Made by a program: the position numbers and the translations under genes
Part shown: positions 8,036 to 15,963 of the stretch, one piece after another
Position numbering within the stretch: position 1 is the stretch's first letter
How the letters are laid out: each line of letters begins with the position of its first letter
Assembly: GCA_016744705.1 (NCBI GenBank)
Contig: JADGDU010000002.1
Location: 186,001-250,000 of the forward strand
Length of the DNA stretch: 64,000 nt
Reading direction: 5' to 3'
Origin: Candidatus Krumholzibacteriia bacterium
Lineage (GTDB): Bacteria; Krumholzibacteriota; Krumholzibacteriia; LZORAL124-64-63
The notes under the pieces: generated by a model
What the model saw: the letters and a program-made list of their open reading frames with translations, nothing else
Told to the model about the DNA's origin: nothing
Databases searched by the model: none

Positions 8036-9547
8036 TCATTTCTCCTCATTGAGGTTAGTGATTTGACGCAGAGCGGCGCGGTCGATTTTGCCGGCGTCAT
8101 TCAGTGGCAAAGCGTTCAGGACAGTCACTTCACGGGGAATCTTGAACTTGGCAAGACAACCCGAACAAAACTCCCGGATGCTGCCGGGCTCGCACGCCTC
8201 ATCCTGGTGTAATACCAGGAAGGAATGGCCCGCTTCGCCCCAGGTGGGATCAGGCACGCCAAGGACGGCGGCCTCACTGACGGCCGGATGCGTGAGCAAC
8301 GCGGCCTCGACCTCGGCGGGGTAAACATTTTCCCCGCCGGAGATATACATATTCTTTTTTCGATCAACGACGGAGTGGAATCCATCGACATCACGTTTCA
8401 CCAAATCGCCGGTGTAGAACCAACCTTCACGGATGGCTTCGGCTGTGGCTTCTGGCTTGCGCCAATAGCCGGGAGTGACCACTTCAGAGCGCAGGCAAAG
8501 CTCGCCCACTTCGTCGGGCCCGCACTCCTGACCATGATCATCGACGATACGAGCCTCCACATAGAAGTTGGGAAAACCAATGGAGCCACGATGGCTGACT
8601 GCGTGATCCTGGTGCAGGCTGAAGCAGTTTGGACCCACTTCGGTCAGACCGTAGCCCTGCCGTATGAAGACGCCTTTTTCGTGCCAGGTGTTGATCAGGG
8701 GCTCGGGCATGGGCGCCCCACCCACCACGCTGTACCGGATGCTTTTCAAGTTAGCCTGAGCAAATCCGGGAGTTTCGGCAAGCATGCGCAGCATTGTGGG
8801 CACACCGAAGAAGATGCTGACTTTTTCTTTCTGGAAAAGGTCCATAATGAGATCGGCATCGAACCCGGGAAGCAGAGTATGACTGGCGCCGCAATGAAGG
8901 AAGGGAGTCAGCAGTACATTCCAGCCCCCGGTGTGAAAGAAGGGGGCGAAACAGAGGCTGTGGTCTTCGGAATTCAAGTCCAACCGCAACTCGGTGTTGA
9001 TGGCATTCCACAGCAACATGCGGTGAGTGATCATGGCCCCCTTGGGCACACCTGTTGTGCCGCTGGTGAAGAGGATCATCACCAGGTCATCCAGTTGACC
9101 GGAGCGGTCTATGGTGAAATTCGCGGTCTCATCCAAAGGGCCAAAGACCAGAGCATCAAAAACAGTCATGCCGGCCATGGCCCAGCTTCCGTCCGGCAAC
9201 CGGTCTTCAAGTTCTTTTTCACACACCACCAGGGCGGGCTCGGCGTCCTGTAAAGGCTGGCGCAGTTCCTGAGTTGTGAGGCGGAAATTCAGGGGCACCA
9301 AAATCGCCCCCAATTTGACACAGGCCAGCATCAGGAAAACATATTCACTGCGGTTGGTGCTAAGGACTGCCACCCTGTCACCGCGTTTGATTCCATAGTT
9401 TTTTTGCAAAGCTGACGCCACCTGCCGTGCCCGCTTCTCACCATGATTGAAGTTCCACTCCTCCTGTCGGGCGTGGTCCCTCAAGAAGAGACTTTCCGGT
9501 GTGTACAAAGCCCATTTGGCCAACCAATCCACCTCAGGATGCTGCAT
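8036..9547 (-). CDS. AMP-forming acyl-CoA ligase (fatty acid/carboxylate-CoA ligase-like)
   Basis: A 503-residue adenylate-forming enzyme that activates a carboxylic acid with ATP and CoA. The signature motifs are intact: the phosphate loop ILFTSGTTGVPKGAM near residue 163, GYGLTE, the Y/FTGD motif in GWFYTGDL, the hinge VDRKKNMYISGGENVYPAEVE, and the catalytic lysine near the end in LNDAGKIDR. It groups by eye with medium- or long-chain and aryl-CoA ligases; chain length cannot be told. The start is the ATG at 9547 (GGGGGG five bases upstream), overlapping the symporter gene by 14 bases; longer readings upstream translate symporter DNA in the wrong frame. It probably acts on the acid imported by the neighbouring sodium symporter. 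Confidence 0.93.
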   Translation of the reverse strand: MQHPEVDWLAKWALYTPESLFLRDHARQEEWNFNHGEKRARQVASALQKNYGIKRGDRVAVLSTNRSEYVFLMLACVKLGAILVPLNFRLTTQELRQPLQDAEPALVVCEKELEDRLPDGSWAMAGMTVFDALVFGPLDETANFTIDRSGQLDDLVMILFTSGTTGVPKGAMITHRMLLWNAINTELRLDLNSEDHSLCFAPFFHTGGWNVLLTPFLHCGASHTLLPGFDADLIMDLFQKEKVSIFFGVPTMLRMLAETPGFAQANLKSIRYSVVGGAPMPEPLINTWHEKGVFIRQGYGLTEVGPNCFSLHQDHAVSHRGSIGFPNFYVEARIVDDHGQECGPDEVGELCLRSEVVTPGYWRKPEATAEAIREGWFYTGDLVKRDVDGFHSVVDRKKNMYISGGENVYPAEVEAALLTHPAVSEAAVLGVPDPTWGEAGHSFLVLHQDEACEPGSIREFCSGCLAKFKIPREVTVLNALPLNDAGKIDRAALRQITNLNEEK

Positions 9548-11063
9548 CTTCGCCCCCCTTTTTCCATTGGTAAAGGGCGGCGCCCACAAGCAGGGCGCAG
9601 ATGATCGCCACGGATGCCGCCACTCCGGGGTTCTCCCCTGTGGCCGCCGTTCCGGGCACCGGCAATTTCCCATAGTACATGCTGAAGTGCACAACCAGCG
9701 CCACCACGGCAGCAGCCATGGCCGCCAGTCTTGGTGTGCGAGGCAGGAACATGCCAAAAATGATGGGGACAAAGGCCGCACTGAAGTAGGCGTACACCCC
9801 GTTCTGGGCAAAGATGGCCACGCTGAGTTTGGGATGCAGCAATTGATCACGCGAGATGATGACTGTCACTACCGCCAACAGCACCATCACCCCCCGACTG
9901 ATCCACAAAAGAATCCGGTCCCCGGCAAGCGATTGGGCGAGGGGCAGGTAATCTCCTGCCAGGGGCCGAATAAGATCTGAAGTGATGGTTGTTCCCAGGG
10001 CTTGGATCAGCCCCTCCAAAGTAGACAGGCCCGCTGAGATCAATCCCAGAACCACCACCAACCCCAGCCATACAGGGAACTCCTGAATCACATAAGCAGG
10101 GATAATGCCATCCATCTTCAACGCCACTCCGGCGGCCTGCAAATCGGGAAAAGTGAGGCGCGCGTAAAGGCCTACAAAAACCACGGCAAAAAAGAGTATC
10201 TCAGTGAGAACCCCCACTACCAAATATCGATTCACATCGCGGTCAGTCTTGAGCAACAAACTCTTGGTGATGATGTGCGGCTGGCAGACCACGGCAACAC
10301 CCACCACAATTTGCGCAAAGATGATTTCAAACCAACTGCGGAAGAGAAAGCTACCAGGGTTAATGGGCTGGGCAAGGACAGGATCAATCGCCGCCAATTT
10401 GGCCAAAAATCCGCTGACTCCCTGGCTGAAGTGTTCATAGCCACTACCCAGCAAGACGAAAGCCACAATGAGCATCAACACTGCCTGCACCGTATTGGTG
10501 TAAACCATGCTGTTGGCTCCACCAAACATCATGTAGCCAAAAACAAAGACCACAATGCCTACCAAGGCGGTCATCTCATCCAGCCCCAGAGTGGTGCTGA
10601 GAACCTTGGTCAAACCCACGACAATCAGCACAATGAAAGTGATCAACAGCAGAGACAGGAAACCGAAGAACAGCCCCATGGCAGGACTATTGTAACGCGT
10701 GCTCATCCACTGGGCCATGCTCAAGGCTTTGACACTCTTGCCGTGACGGCGGAAACCTTTGGTAAGGATGACTAAAGAGATCACCGCAGCCAAGGGTAAA
10801 ACCACACCGTATGAAATGACTCCGCTGATGCCATATAGGGCGATGAATCCGGGGTTGATAATGAAGGTGGCTGCACTGGTCATGGAGGCCGCCAGGGCCA
10901 GGCCCACCGCCACCGGTGAAAAGGCCAGGTTCCCCAAGGCATAATCCGCCATACTTTTGTTTCGGCGAGCCCCACGCACCACAAAAAACAGAATCACCAG
11001 GGCATACAATGCTATCAGCGCCCATCCCGCTGTGATCATACTTTTTGAAGCCAGATCCGGCAT
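9534..11063 (-). CDS. Sodium:solute symporter (SSS family)
   Basis: A 509-residue inner-membrane transporter with about 13 hydrophobic segments. Family hallmarks include the N-terminal SMADYALGNLAFSPVAVGLALAASMTSAATFI core, the GGANSMVYTNTVQAVLM segment and GLISAGLSTLEGLIQALGT, matching the sodium-site helices. It resembles acetate, proline and other carboxylate/amino-acid symporters; the substrate cannot be assigned. The ATG at 11063 is chosen because GAGGAG is correctly spaced; an upstream GTG overlaps that site. The gene sits between the KAS III-like and ligase genes and overlaps the ligase, so co-expression with a CoA-activating enzyme suggests an organic acid as cargo. Confidence 0.93.
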   Translation of the reverse strand: MPDLASKSMITAGWALIALYALVILFFVVRGARRNKSMADYALGNLAFSPVAVGLALAASMTSAATFIINPGFIALYGISGVISYGVVLPLAAVISLVILTKGFRRHGKSVKALSMAQWMSTRYNSPAMGLFFGFLSLLLITFIVLIVVGLTKVLSTTLGLDEMTALVGIVVFVFGYMMFGGANSMVYTNTVQAVLMLIVAFVLLGSGYEHFSQGVSGFLAKLAAIDPVLAQPINPGSFLFRSWFEIIFAQIVVGVAVVCQPHIITKSLLLKTDRDVNRYLVVGVLTEILFFAVVFVGLYARLTFPDLQAAGVALKMDGIIPAYVIQEFPVWLGLVVVLGLISAGLSTLEGLIQALGTTITSDLIRPLAGDYLPLAQSLAGDRILLWISRGVMVLLAVVTVIISRDQLLHPKLSVAIFAQNGVYAYFSAAFVPIIFGMFLPRTPRLAAMAAAVVALVVHFSMYYGKLPVPGTAATGENPGVAASVAIICALLVGAALYQWKKGGEDAAS

Positions 11064-11073
11064 CGTCACTCCT

Positions 11074-12063
11074 CTACCAGGTAAACGCCGCGCAGGCGAA
11101 AGCCAATCCTCCGCCCGATCCCATAAACAGGACCAGGTCGCCAGGTGACAGTTGCTGTTGTTCGTCCGCTTCGGCCAGGCACATGGGGATGCAGGCTGAG
11201 CCGGTGTATCCGTATCGATCCATCACGCAGTGGGTGCGGTCCATTGACAGCCCCAGGATATCCATGGTTTCGCGAATGCTGTTGATGTTGATTTGGGTGA
11301 AGAAAACCCGCTTGATATCCTGCACTTCAAACCCCGCCTGCTGGGTGGTTTCTATCACCATGCTGGTCCAGGTGGTAGGGTTGATTTCCTTGGGGAATTT
11401 TTTGACAAACTTGAGTAAATGATCACCCTGGGCCACCGATTCAGGAGTGGACGGAGCACTGGCACATCCACCATAAATTCCCATCCAACCATTGTATTGG
11501 CCTTCAGTGTGCAAATTGGCCGCCTGCCAGCCCTCATGGCCATCGTGAGCCTGAAGCAAAACTCCGGCTGCGCCATCGGCAAAGAGGGTGACGGTTTTCT
11601 TGTCCTTCAGGTTGAGGAATTTGCTCATGGCGTAGGCCCCAATGACCAAAACGTTGGTATAACGCTCATCGCTGCGAATGTATTTGGCACCCATATCCAG
11701 GGTTGTCACAAACCCAGCACAGGCCGTATTGACATCGAAGGTTCCAGCACCCGTGGCCTCTAGCCTGTGCTGGAGGACGGACGCCGTGGAGGGGGAAACA
11801 TATTCGGGCGTATCGGTGGACACGATGATCAGGTCCAATTGATGCGCTTCCAGGTTCGCCTTTTCTAAGATGATCCGGGCTGCAGCTTCCACGAGGTCAG
11901 CCGTGCTTTCTTCTTCAGTGCACCAACGGCGCTCCCTGATGGTGAGATTGTCTTCCAACCAGGTGCCAACATCCTCACCCAGGATTTCATTGAAGAAAGC
12001 ATTGGGCACGACTTTTTCCGGTGCGTGCATTCCCGTAGCAATGATGCGTGCGTTGCGACTCAA
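11074..12063 (-). CDS. KAS III/FabH-like thiolase-fold protein with altered active site
   Basis: A 329-residue thiolase-fold protein related to beta-ketoacyl-ACP synthase III. The nucleophile cysteine is present (C115 in VNTACAGF) and the C-terminal GSGGGLAFACAAF matches the FabH GGGF region. The two partners that activate it in FabH are not: the PHQAN histidine position is T256 (FFTQIN) and the HGNTSAAS asparagine position is Y286 (RYGYTGSA). A Cys-His-Asn triad is therefore absent. Such proteins may use another residue pair, act only as acyltransferases or hydrolases, or be structural, as in PqsB. The start is a TTG with a strong GGGGAGG eight bases upstream. It lies between the SDR and symporter genes. 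With the ligase next door its acyl donor may be a CoA ester rather than ACP. Confidence 0.88.
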   Translation of the reverse strand: MSRNARIIATGMHAPEKVVPNAFFNEILGEDVGTWLEDNLTIRERRWCTEEESTADLVEAAARIILEKANLEAHQLDLIIVSTDTPEYVSPSTASVLQHRLEATGAGTFDVNTACAGFVTTLDMGAKYIRSDERYTNVLVIGAYAMSKFLNLKDKKTVTLFADGAAGVLLQAHDGHEGWQAANLHTEGQYNGWMGIYGGCASAPSTPESVAQGDHLLKFVKKFPKEINPTTWTSMVIETTQQAGFEVQDIKRVFFTQININSIRETMDILGLSMDRTHCVMDRYGYTGSACIPMCLAEADEQQQLSPGDLVLFMGSGGGLAFACAAFTW

Positions 12064-12093
12064 GCTCTCTGCCTCCCCGTCTTTCTCAAGGTT

Positions 12094-12837
12094 TTAGGAA
12101 ATCAATCCGCCGTCCACGCTCAGAACTGCGCCATGGACAAAAGAAGCTTCATCTGAAGCCAGGAAGAGATAGGCCGCCGCGATTTCTTCGGGTTTTCCCA
12201 AACGCTGCAGCGGAGCCTTGCCCGCCATCATGTCGATGATCTTCTCAGGCATGGCCATCACCATTTCTGTGCCGATAAAACCGGGAGCGACAGCATTGAC
12301 CCTCACACCCTTACGGCCCAATTCCCTGGCCCAAACCTGGGTCATGCCAATGACTCCAGCTTTGGTTGCCACGTAATTGCTTTGGCCAAAATTTCCATAC
12401 AGGGCCACAACACTGCTGGTGTTGACGATGGAACCAGATTTCTGCTCAACCATCACCCGGCCTACAGCCTGGCCGCAGTTGAAGACACCCTTCAGGTTGA
12501 CAGCCACCACTTGATCAAATTGCTCTTCTTCCATTTTCAGCAAAGTCGCATCGCGGGTGATGCCCGCATTGTTGATCAGGATGTCGATGTGCCCATACAG
12601 CTCTTTTATACCTGCCACGGCCGCATCGACCTCTTTTTTATCGGCCACATTCACTTGCCGGAATTCAGCCTTACCGTCCATTTTTTTGACAGCTTCAACC
12701 ATGGCCAAACCCGCTTCTTCATTCACGTCCCAAATGGAAACCATGGCACCTTCAGCCGCAAAACGCTCCACTGTCGCTTTTCCCAAACCTGCGCTGCCAC
12801 CGGTCACGATGGCCACTTTGTCCTGCAGTCGTTTCAT
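12094..12837 (-). CDS. SDR-family 3-oxoacyl reductase (FabG/PhaB-like)
   Basis: A 247-residue short-chain dehydrogenase/reductase. It shows the cofactor motif TGGSAGLGK near residue 13, NNAGITRD, the catalytic Ser in NTSSVVALYG, YVATK (Tyr and Lys), and the PGFIGTEM segment after the active site. The closest families are FabG and acetoacetyl-CoA reductase PhaB. The reaction is probably NAD(P)-linked interconversion of a 3-oxoacyl and 3-hydroxyacyl thioester. AGGAGG lies five bases before the ATG. It is the first metabolic gene of the operon, 17 bases after the regulator. With an acyl-CoA ligase nearby it likely works on CoA esters; the direction is not known. Confidence 0.93.
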   Translation of the reverse strand: MKRLQDKVAIVTGGSAGLGKATVERFAAEGAMVSIWDVNEEAGLAMVEAVKKMDGKAEFRQVNVADKKEVDAAVAGIKELYGHIDILINNAGITRDATLLKMEEEQFDQVVAVNLKGVFNCGQAVGRVMVEQKSGSIVNTSSVVALYGNFGQSNYVATKAGVIGMTQVWARELGRKGVRVNAVAPGFIGTEMVMAMPEKIIDMMAGKAPLQRLGKPEEIAAAYLFLASDEASFVHGAVLSVDGGLIS

Positions 12838-12854
12838 CTGATCCTCCTACGCGA

Positions 12855-13358
12855 TCAATCGCGTGTTTCATTCCATTCATCGAGAAACGCCGTGAGGTGC
12901 TTCTGCATCATGGTGTAAAAGTTTTCCATCTGCTGAACATTGTCTTTGAATTTTTCGGGGATTTCTTCATCAGATTCATCCATGAGCTTCTTAAATCGTT
13001 GAGCCAAAGTCAGGTTGCTCACCAGCAAGGCGGCATGGCTGCCAAAGGCTTCCCCAAAGATATCCGGCACCGCACGATAAAAATCTCTGCGGTTGCCTGG
13101 CACCCACACCCGCTCCACAAGGTTGTGTTCGCGGAGACGCCGCATGATTTGGCTGACGGGCCCTTTGCTCACGCTCAGTTCGTTGGTGATCTGGGTCAAA
13201 CTGACAGGATCTTTGTGGAAAAGCAGCAAACCAACGATTTGCCCCATGAGTTTTGACAGCCCGAATGTCTGGTAGGCCATGCCAAAATCTTGGATGAATT
13301 GCTCTTTTATACCATAGGCATAAGCAAAATCGTCATTTGGGACTGTATTTTGAGGCAA
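12855..13358 (-). CDS. GbsR/MarR-family transcriptional regulator
   Basis: A 167-residue winged-helix regulator. The DNA-binding part runs roughly residues 22-85 (IVGLLLFHKDPVSLTQITNELSVSKGPVSQIMRRLREHNLVERVWVPG), followed by the family's NRRDFYRAVPD wing and a helical dimer/ligand region. GbsR-type proteins respond to small ligands, often osmolytes or carboxylates. The start is a TTG at 13358 with GGAG six bases upstream; a GTG 16 codons further up would place the start inside the promoter. It is the first gene of the eight-gene operon, and two palindromes overlap its promoter, so autorepression lifted by the operon's substrate is the simplest reading. Confidence 0.88.
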   Translation of the reverse strand: MPQNTVPNDDFAYAYGIKEQFIQDFGMAYQTFGLSKLMGQIVGLLLFHKDPVSLTQITNELSVSKGPVSQIMRRLREHNLVERVWVPGNRRDFYRAVPDIFGEAFGSHAALLVSNLTLAQRFKKLMDESDEEIPEKFKDNVQQMENFYTMMQKHLTAFLDEWNETRD

Positions 13359-13367
13359 TGTTTTCTC

Positions 13368-13422
13368 CGTTTGAAAGGTTCCAAACGAAGGATATCCTAC
13401 TGTCACATCCGTGTCAACGGAT
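13368..13422 (-). promoter_or_regulatory. Promoter with two operator-like palindromes
   Basis: On the minus strand a TTGACA box (13412-13417) lies 17 bases from TATCCT (13389-13394), a near-consensus sigma-70-type promoter. The TTGACA sits in the centre of a perfect palindrome with six-base arms, ATCCGT/ACGGAT (13407-13422). A second dyad, CGTTTG/CAAACG (13368-13387), covers the expected transcription start. The leader to the TTG start codon of the regulator would be about 25 bases. The arrangement fits autoregulation of the eight-gene operon by its first product. Confidence 0.7.
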
Positions 13423-13445
13423 TAAAAAGTCCTACCCAATGAAAA

Positions 13446-13476
13446 ACCCGCTTTGCCAGAAGTTGGCAAAGCGGGT
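13446..13476 (-). terminator. Intrinsic terminator of the cytochrome operon
   Basis: A perfect 13-bp stem (ACCCGCTTTGCCA pairs with TGGCAAAGCGGGT) around a five-base loop. On the minus strand it is followed by TTTTC. It lies 37 bases after the multiheme cytochrome gene and isolates that operon from the regulator downstream. Confidence 0.92.
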
Positions 13477-13513
13477 CCAGATCAGACACAATTTCAAAGC
13501 ACCACCCCTTGAA

Positions 13514-14683
13514 CTAACCGTCGAAACCCGTTTCGGGATCGTAACGCCGTTCATCATCATGACAGTCGTCACAAGCAGGTTGGGCTTTAAAATCTAAATC
13601 CATATGGCAATCCGAACAATCCATATCCTCGTGATCTTCATTGAAAATCACTCCGGTGATGGCGTGGTCGAAATCTCCGTCTTCCCAGCTCGTATGGCAG
13701 GAAATGCAGCTGGTTTTTGGAGTATGGAAAACTTTCGGAGTGCCGTGGCATTCCTGGCAGGAAAGATCGGCATGCCGTTCTCCCAGATCCCAACCAGTGG
13801 ACGCTCCATGTTCAAATTCTGGCTTCCGTTCGTAGCCGTGACAGAATCTGCAACCCCGTTCTTCATGGCATTCAGTGCATGAAGCCATCTTCTCCACATG
13901 ACTGGGTTTGGCCGCTTCCTGATCGTGGCAGCTGGCACAAGTATCACCCCGGTGACAATCAACACAGTTTAAGCCAAACTGATCCACATGATCGGTGTGA
14001 TGAAAGGTCACCACAGGACCTTTCTCATTGGTGGTATCGTAATAGTAGCTGTCCGTAGCCGAGATCATGGGATGCTTCACACCCACGATATCTGTTTTGT
14101 CCACTTGACCCTCAGCAATGTCATCATGGTGTTCCAGATGGCAGAAACTACAGGCGTTTTCGTGGCTCCAATCCAAATGGCAATTCATGCACTGCCTGTG
14201 GTAAGCCCCCTTCAAACTGGGCTTGTTCAAATCCAAAGGCCCTTTTGCTGGATCATGGCATTCGCTACAGGGAGGAATGGCGCCACCCGGCTCGCTATAG
14301 TGATGACAGTTTTCACAGCCGCCAACCATATCACTCATAGTTGCATGAAGTTCATGGGCAAAAGGCACGGGATCATAAAGATCAGCCAATTGCTCAATGA
14401 TTACCACTTTAGGCCCATCATCAGGGCGCTGTTCAGTGTGAAAGTGCCCCATATGTCGGGGACAATCCACCAAACAAGGATTTTCCGGAGTGGGAAGATC
14501 ACAGGTATGACATTGGTTGCATTCCAGTTCACTGATATGAGTGCGGGTATTAAAACGGGGCATGGAGTGAGATTTTTCCACCACGCCAGCCGCCTCCACG
14601 GCCCAAACAATGCCTGCCATCAAACTCAATCCAACAACCAGCCCCAACACGGGCCAAGTCAGCTTTGTTAAAGTGATTCTCAT
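13514..14683 (-). CDS. Thirteen-heme c-type cytochrome (periplasmic electron carrier)
   Basis: A 389-residue exported protein with one N-terminal hydrophobic segment (residues ~10-30) that acts as a signal or anchor. I count thirteen CXXCH heme sites from CNQCH near residue 56 to CDDCH near 373, with many extra histidines available as distal ligands. Next to the first site is CHTCDLPTPENPCLVDCPRH, a cysteine-rich segment whose second half is not a heme motif. It overlaps the NrfD gene by four bases (ATGA). With the ferredoxin and NrfD subunits this matches quinone-cytochrome modules of the Cbc/Nhc/Tmc type, where a multiheme protein exchanges electrons with the menaquinone pool through NrfD. 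No nitrite-reductase or molybdopterin subunit is nearby, so the terminal partner is unknown. Confidence 0.93.
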   Translation of the reverse strand: MRITLTKLTWPVLGLVVGLSLMAGIVWAVEAAGVVEKSHSMPRFNTRTHISELECNQCHTCDLPTPENPCLVDCPRHMGHFHTEQRPDDGPKVVIIEQLADLYDPVPFAHELHATMSDMVGGCENCHHYSEPGGAIPPCSECHDPAKGPLDLNKPSLKGAYHRQCMNCHLDWSHENACSFCHLEHHDDIAEGQVDKTDIVGVKHPMISATDSYYYDTTNEKGPVVTFHHTDHVDQFGLNCVDCHRGDTCASCHDQEAAKPSHVEKMASCTECHEERGCRFCHGYERKPEFEHGASTGWDLGERHADLSCQECHGTPKVFHTPKTSCISCHTSWEDGDFDHAITGVIFNEDHEDMDCSDCHMDLDFKAQPACDDCHDDERRYDPETGFDG

Positions 14684-15963
14684 AGCTCGCCCTCCTCTGC
14701 CGGCAATACCGGGAAGATGAACACAGCAGCCCTGTAGAGCAGAATAATAATGCTGATGAAGCCAACAGTGAGCAGAACTTCAGGCCATGCGGGGACATAC
14801 GGTCCTTCGCCGAATTGAGGTTTGTACCCAATGATAAAGACATTGAACCGGTTCAGCGCAACACCCAGAACCACCATGGCGGAAGCCGAAAAAAGCCATG
14901 CTGGACGGCGGCGAAGGCGGTGGGTCATGAAGATAATGGCCGGCAAGATCACTCCGCCGATAATCTCCACACCAAAAGAGGCTGTTTGCAGATTAAATTC
15001 ACTGAGCGTGTCGTAGGCGCCACGGTTCACAATGTCGATCAGCTTGGTGCCAAAATACACAGTGAGCAGGAACGGAATGATCCGGCCCAAGGGAGCCATG
15101 ACATGCAGTTCGAATTCTCTTTTGAGGGAACGTGCAGCCAGATAGCCTTCGAAAATCACCATGGAGAACCCCACCGCAAAAGCGGACAGCAGGAACTGCA
15201 ACGGCATGGTGGGCGTGTGCCACAGCGGATGCAATTTCCCGGGAGCGATCACCATCAGGGTTCCCAGACTGGATTGGTGCGCACAAGACAACACCACTCC
15301 GGCGATTAAGAAAAAGATGATGATTTTGTTCAAGGTCGCATCGGCAACCCGTAAGAACTTATCGACAAAACCATTCATCCCACCCAGGAATCCGGGAAGG
15401 TTAACCTTGCCAATGAAGCGCTCGCACACGATGGGCAGGAACTCGATGTACAGCACTGTCAGATAAATCATCACACAGATGCCTACTTCGAACAGAACCG
15501 AATTACCCTGCCACATAGAAGGCAGCATGACATGCCAGATGTTATAGTAGCGGCCCAAATCTACAGCCACGCCAACTCCCACAAAAGTGTAACCGATCAT
15601 GGCCGTCAGCAGGGCGGGGCGCACCAGCACGTGGTACTGGTTTTTGTGGAAAATGTGAGCCAAAAAGGCCGTGGTGAAACCGCCGGCGGCCAAAGCCACA
15701 CCCGAAGCCACATCAACCCCAATCCATAAACCCCAAGGGTAGTTGGAATCTAGGTTGGTCACAGCACCAAGGCCGTAAATTAAGCGAACCGCCAGAACGC
15801 CAATTCCACCAAGAGCCAGGATGATCAGCACCCAAACTCCTGGTGTCAGGAAAGGGACCTTGGCATTTCCCGCCATGGGAATGGCCTTCTCTTCGTGCTC
15901 GCCTCGTGTGCTGCGAATGTTAACAGGTTGGGAAATAGCTTGCCCTGAAGTTGGGTTACTCAT
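14680..15963 (-). CDS. NrfD/PsrC-family quinone-interacting membrane subunit
   Basis: A 427-residue polytopic protein with about ten hydrophobic segments and a short cytosolic N-terminus. Typical NrfD features are the WGLWIGVDVASGVALAAGGF segment, the HIFHKNQYHVLVRPAL loop and LSCAHQSSLGTLMVIAPGKLHPLW, which contain residues of the quinone pocket in relatives. It should pass electrons between menaquinone and the attached ferredoxin and cytochrome. The gene overlaps the ferredoxin gene upstream by eight bases and the cytochrome gene downstream by four, so the three are one translationally coupled unit. Confidence 0.93.
   Translation of the reverse strand: MSNPTSGQAISQPVNIRSTRGEHEEKAIPMAGNAKVPFLTPGVWVLIILALGGIGVLAVRLIYGLGAVTNLDSNYPWGLWIGVDVASGVALAAGGFTTAFLAHIFHKNQYHVLVRPALLTAMIGYTFVGVGVAVDLGRYYNIWHVMLPSMWQGNSVLFEVGICVMIYLTVLYIEFLPIVCERFIGKVNLPGFLGGMNGFVDKFLRVADATLNKIIIFFLIAGVVLSCAHQSSLGTLMVIAPGKLHPLWHTPTMPLQFLLSAFAVGFSMVIFEGYLAARSLKREFELHVMAPLGRIIPFLLTVYFGTKLIDIVNRGAYDTLSEFNLQTASFGVEIIGGVILPAIIFMTHRLRRRPAWLFSASAMVVLGVALNRFNVFIIGYKPQFGEGPYVPAWPEVLLTVGFISIIILLYRAAVFIFPVLPAEEGEL

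Noticed and set aside
11074-12837. Fatty-acid, olefin or polyketide biosynthesis cluster around the KAS III-like and SDR genes
   Set aside because: No acyl carrier protein, second ketosynthase, OleB/C/D set or PKS module is nearby; the symporter, CoA ligase and barrel point rather to uptake and CoA metabolism.
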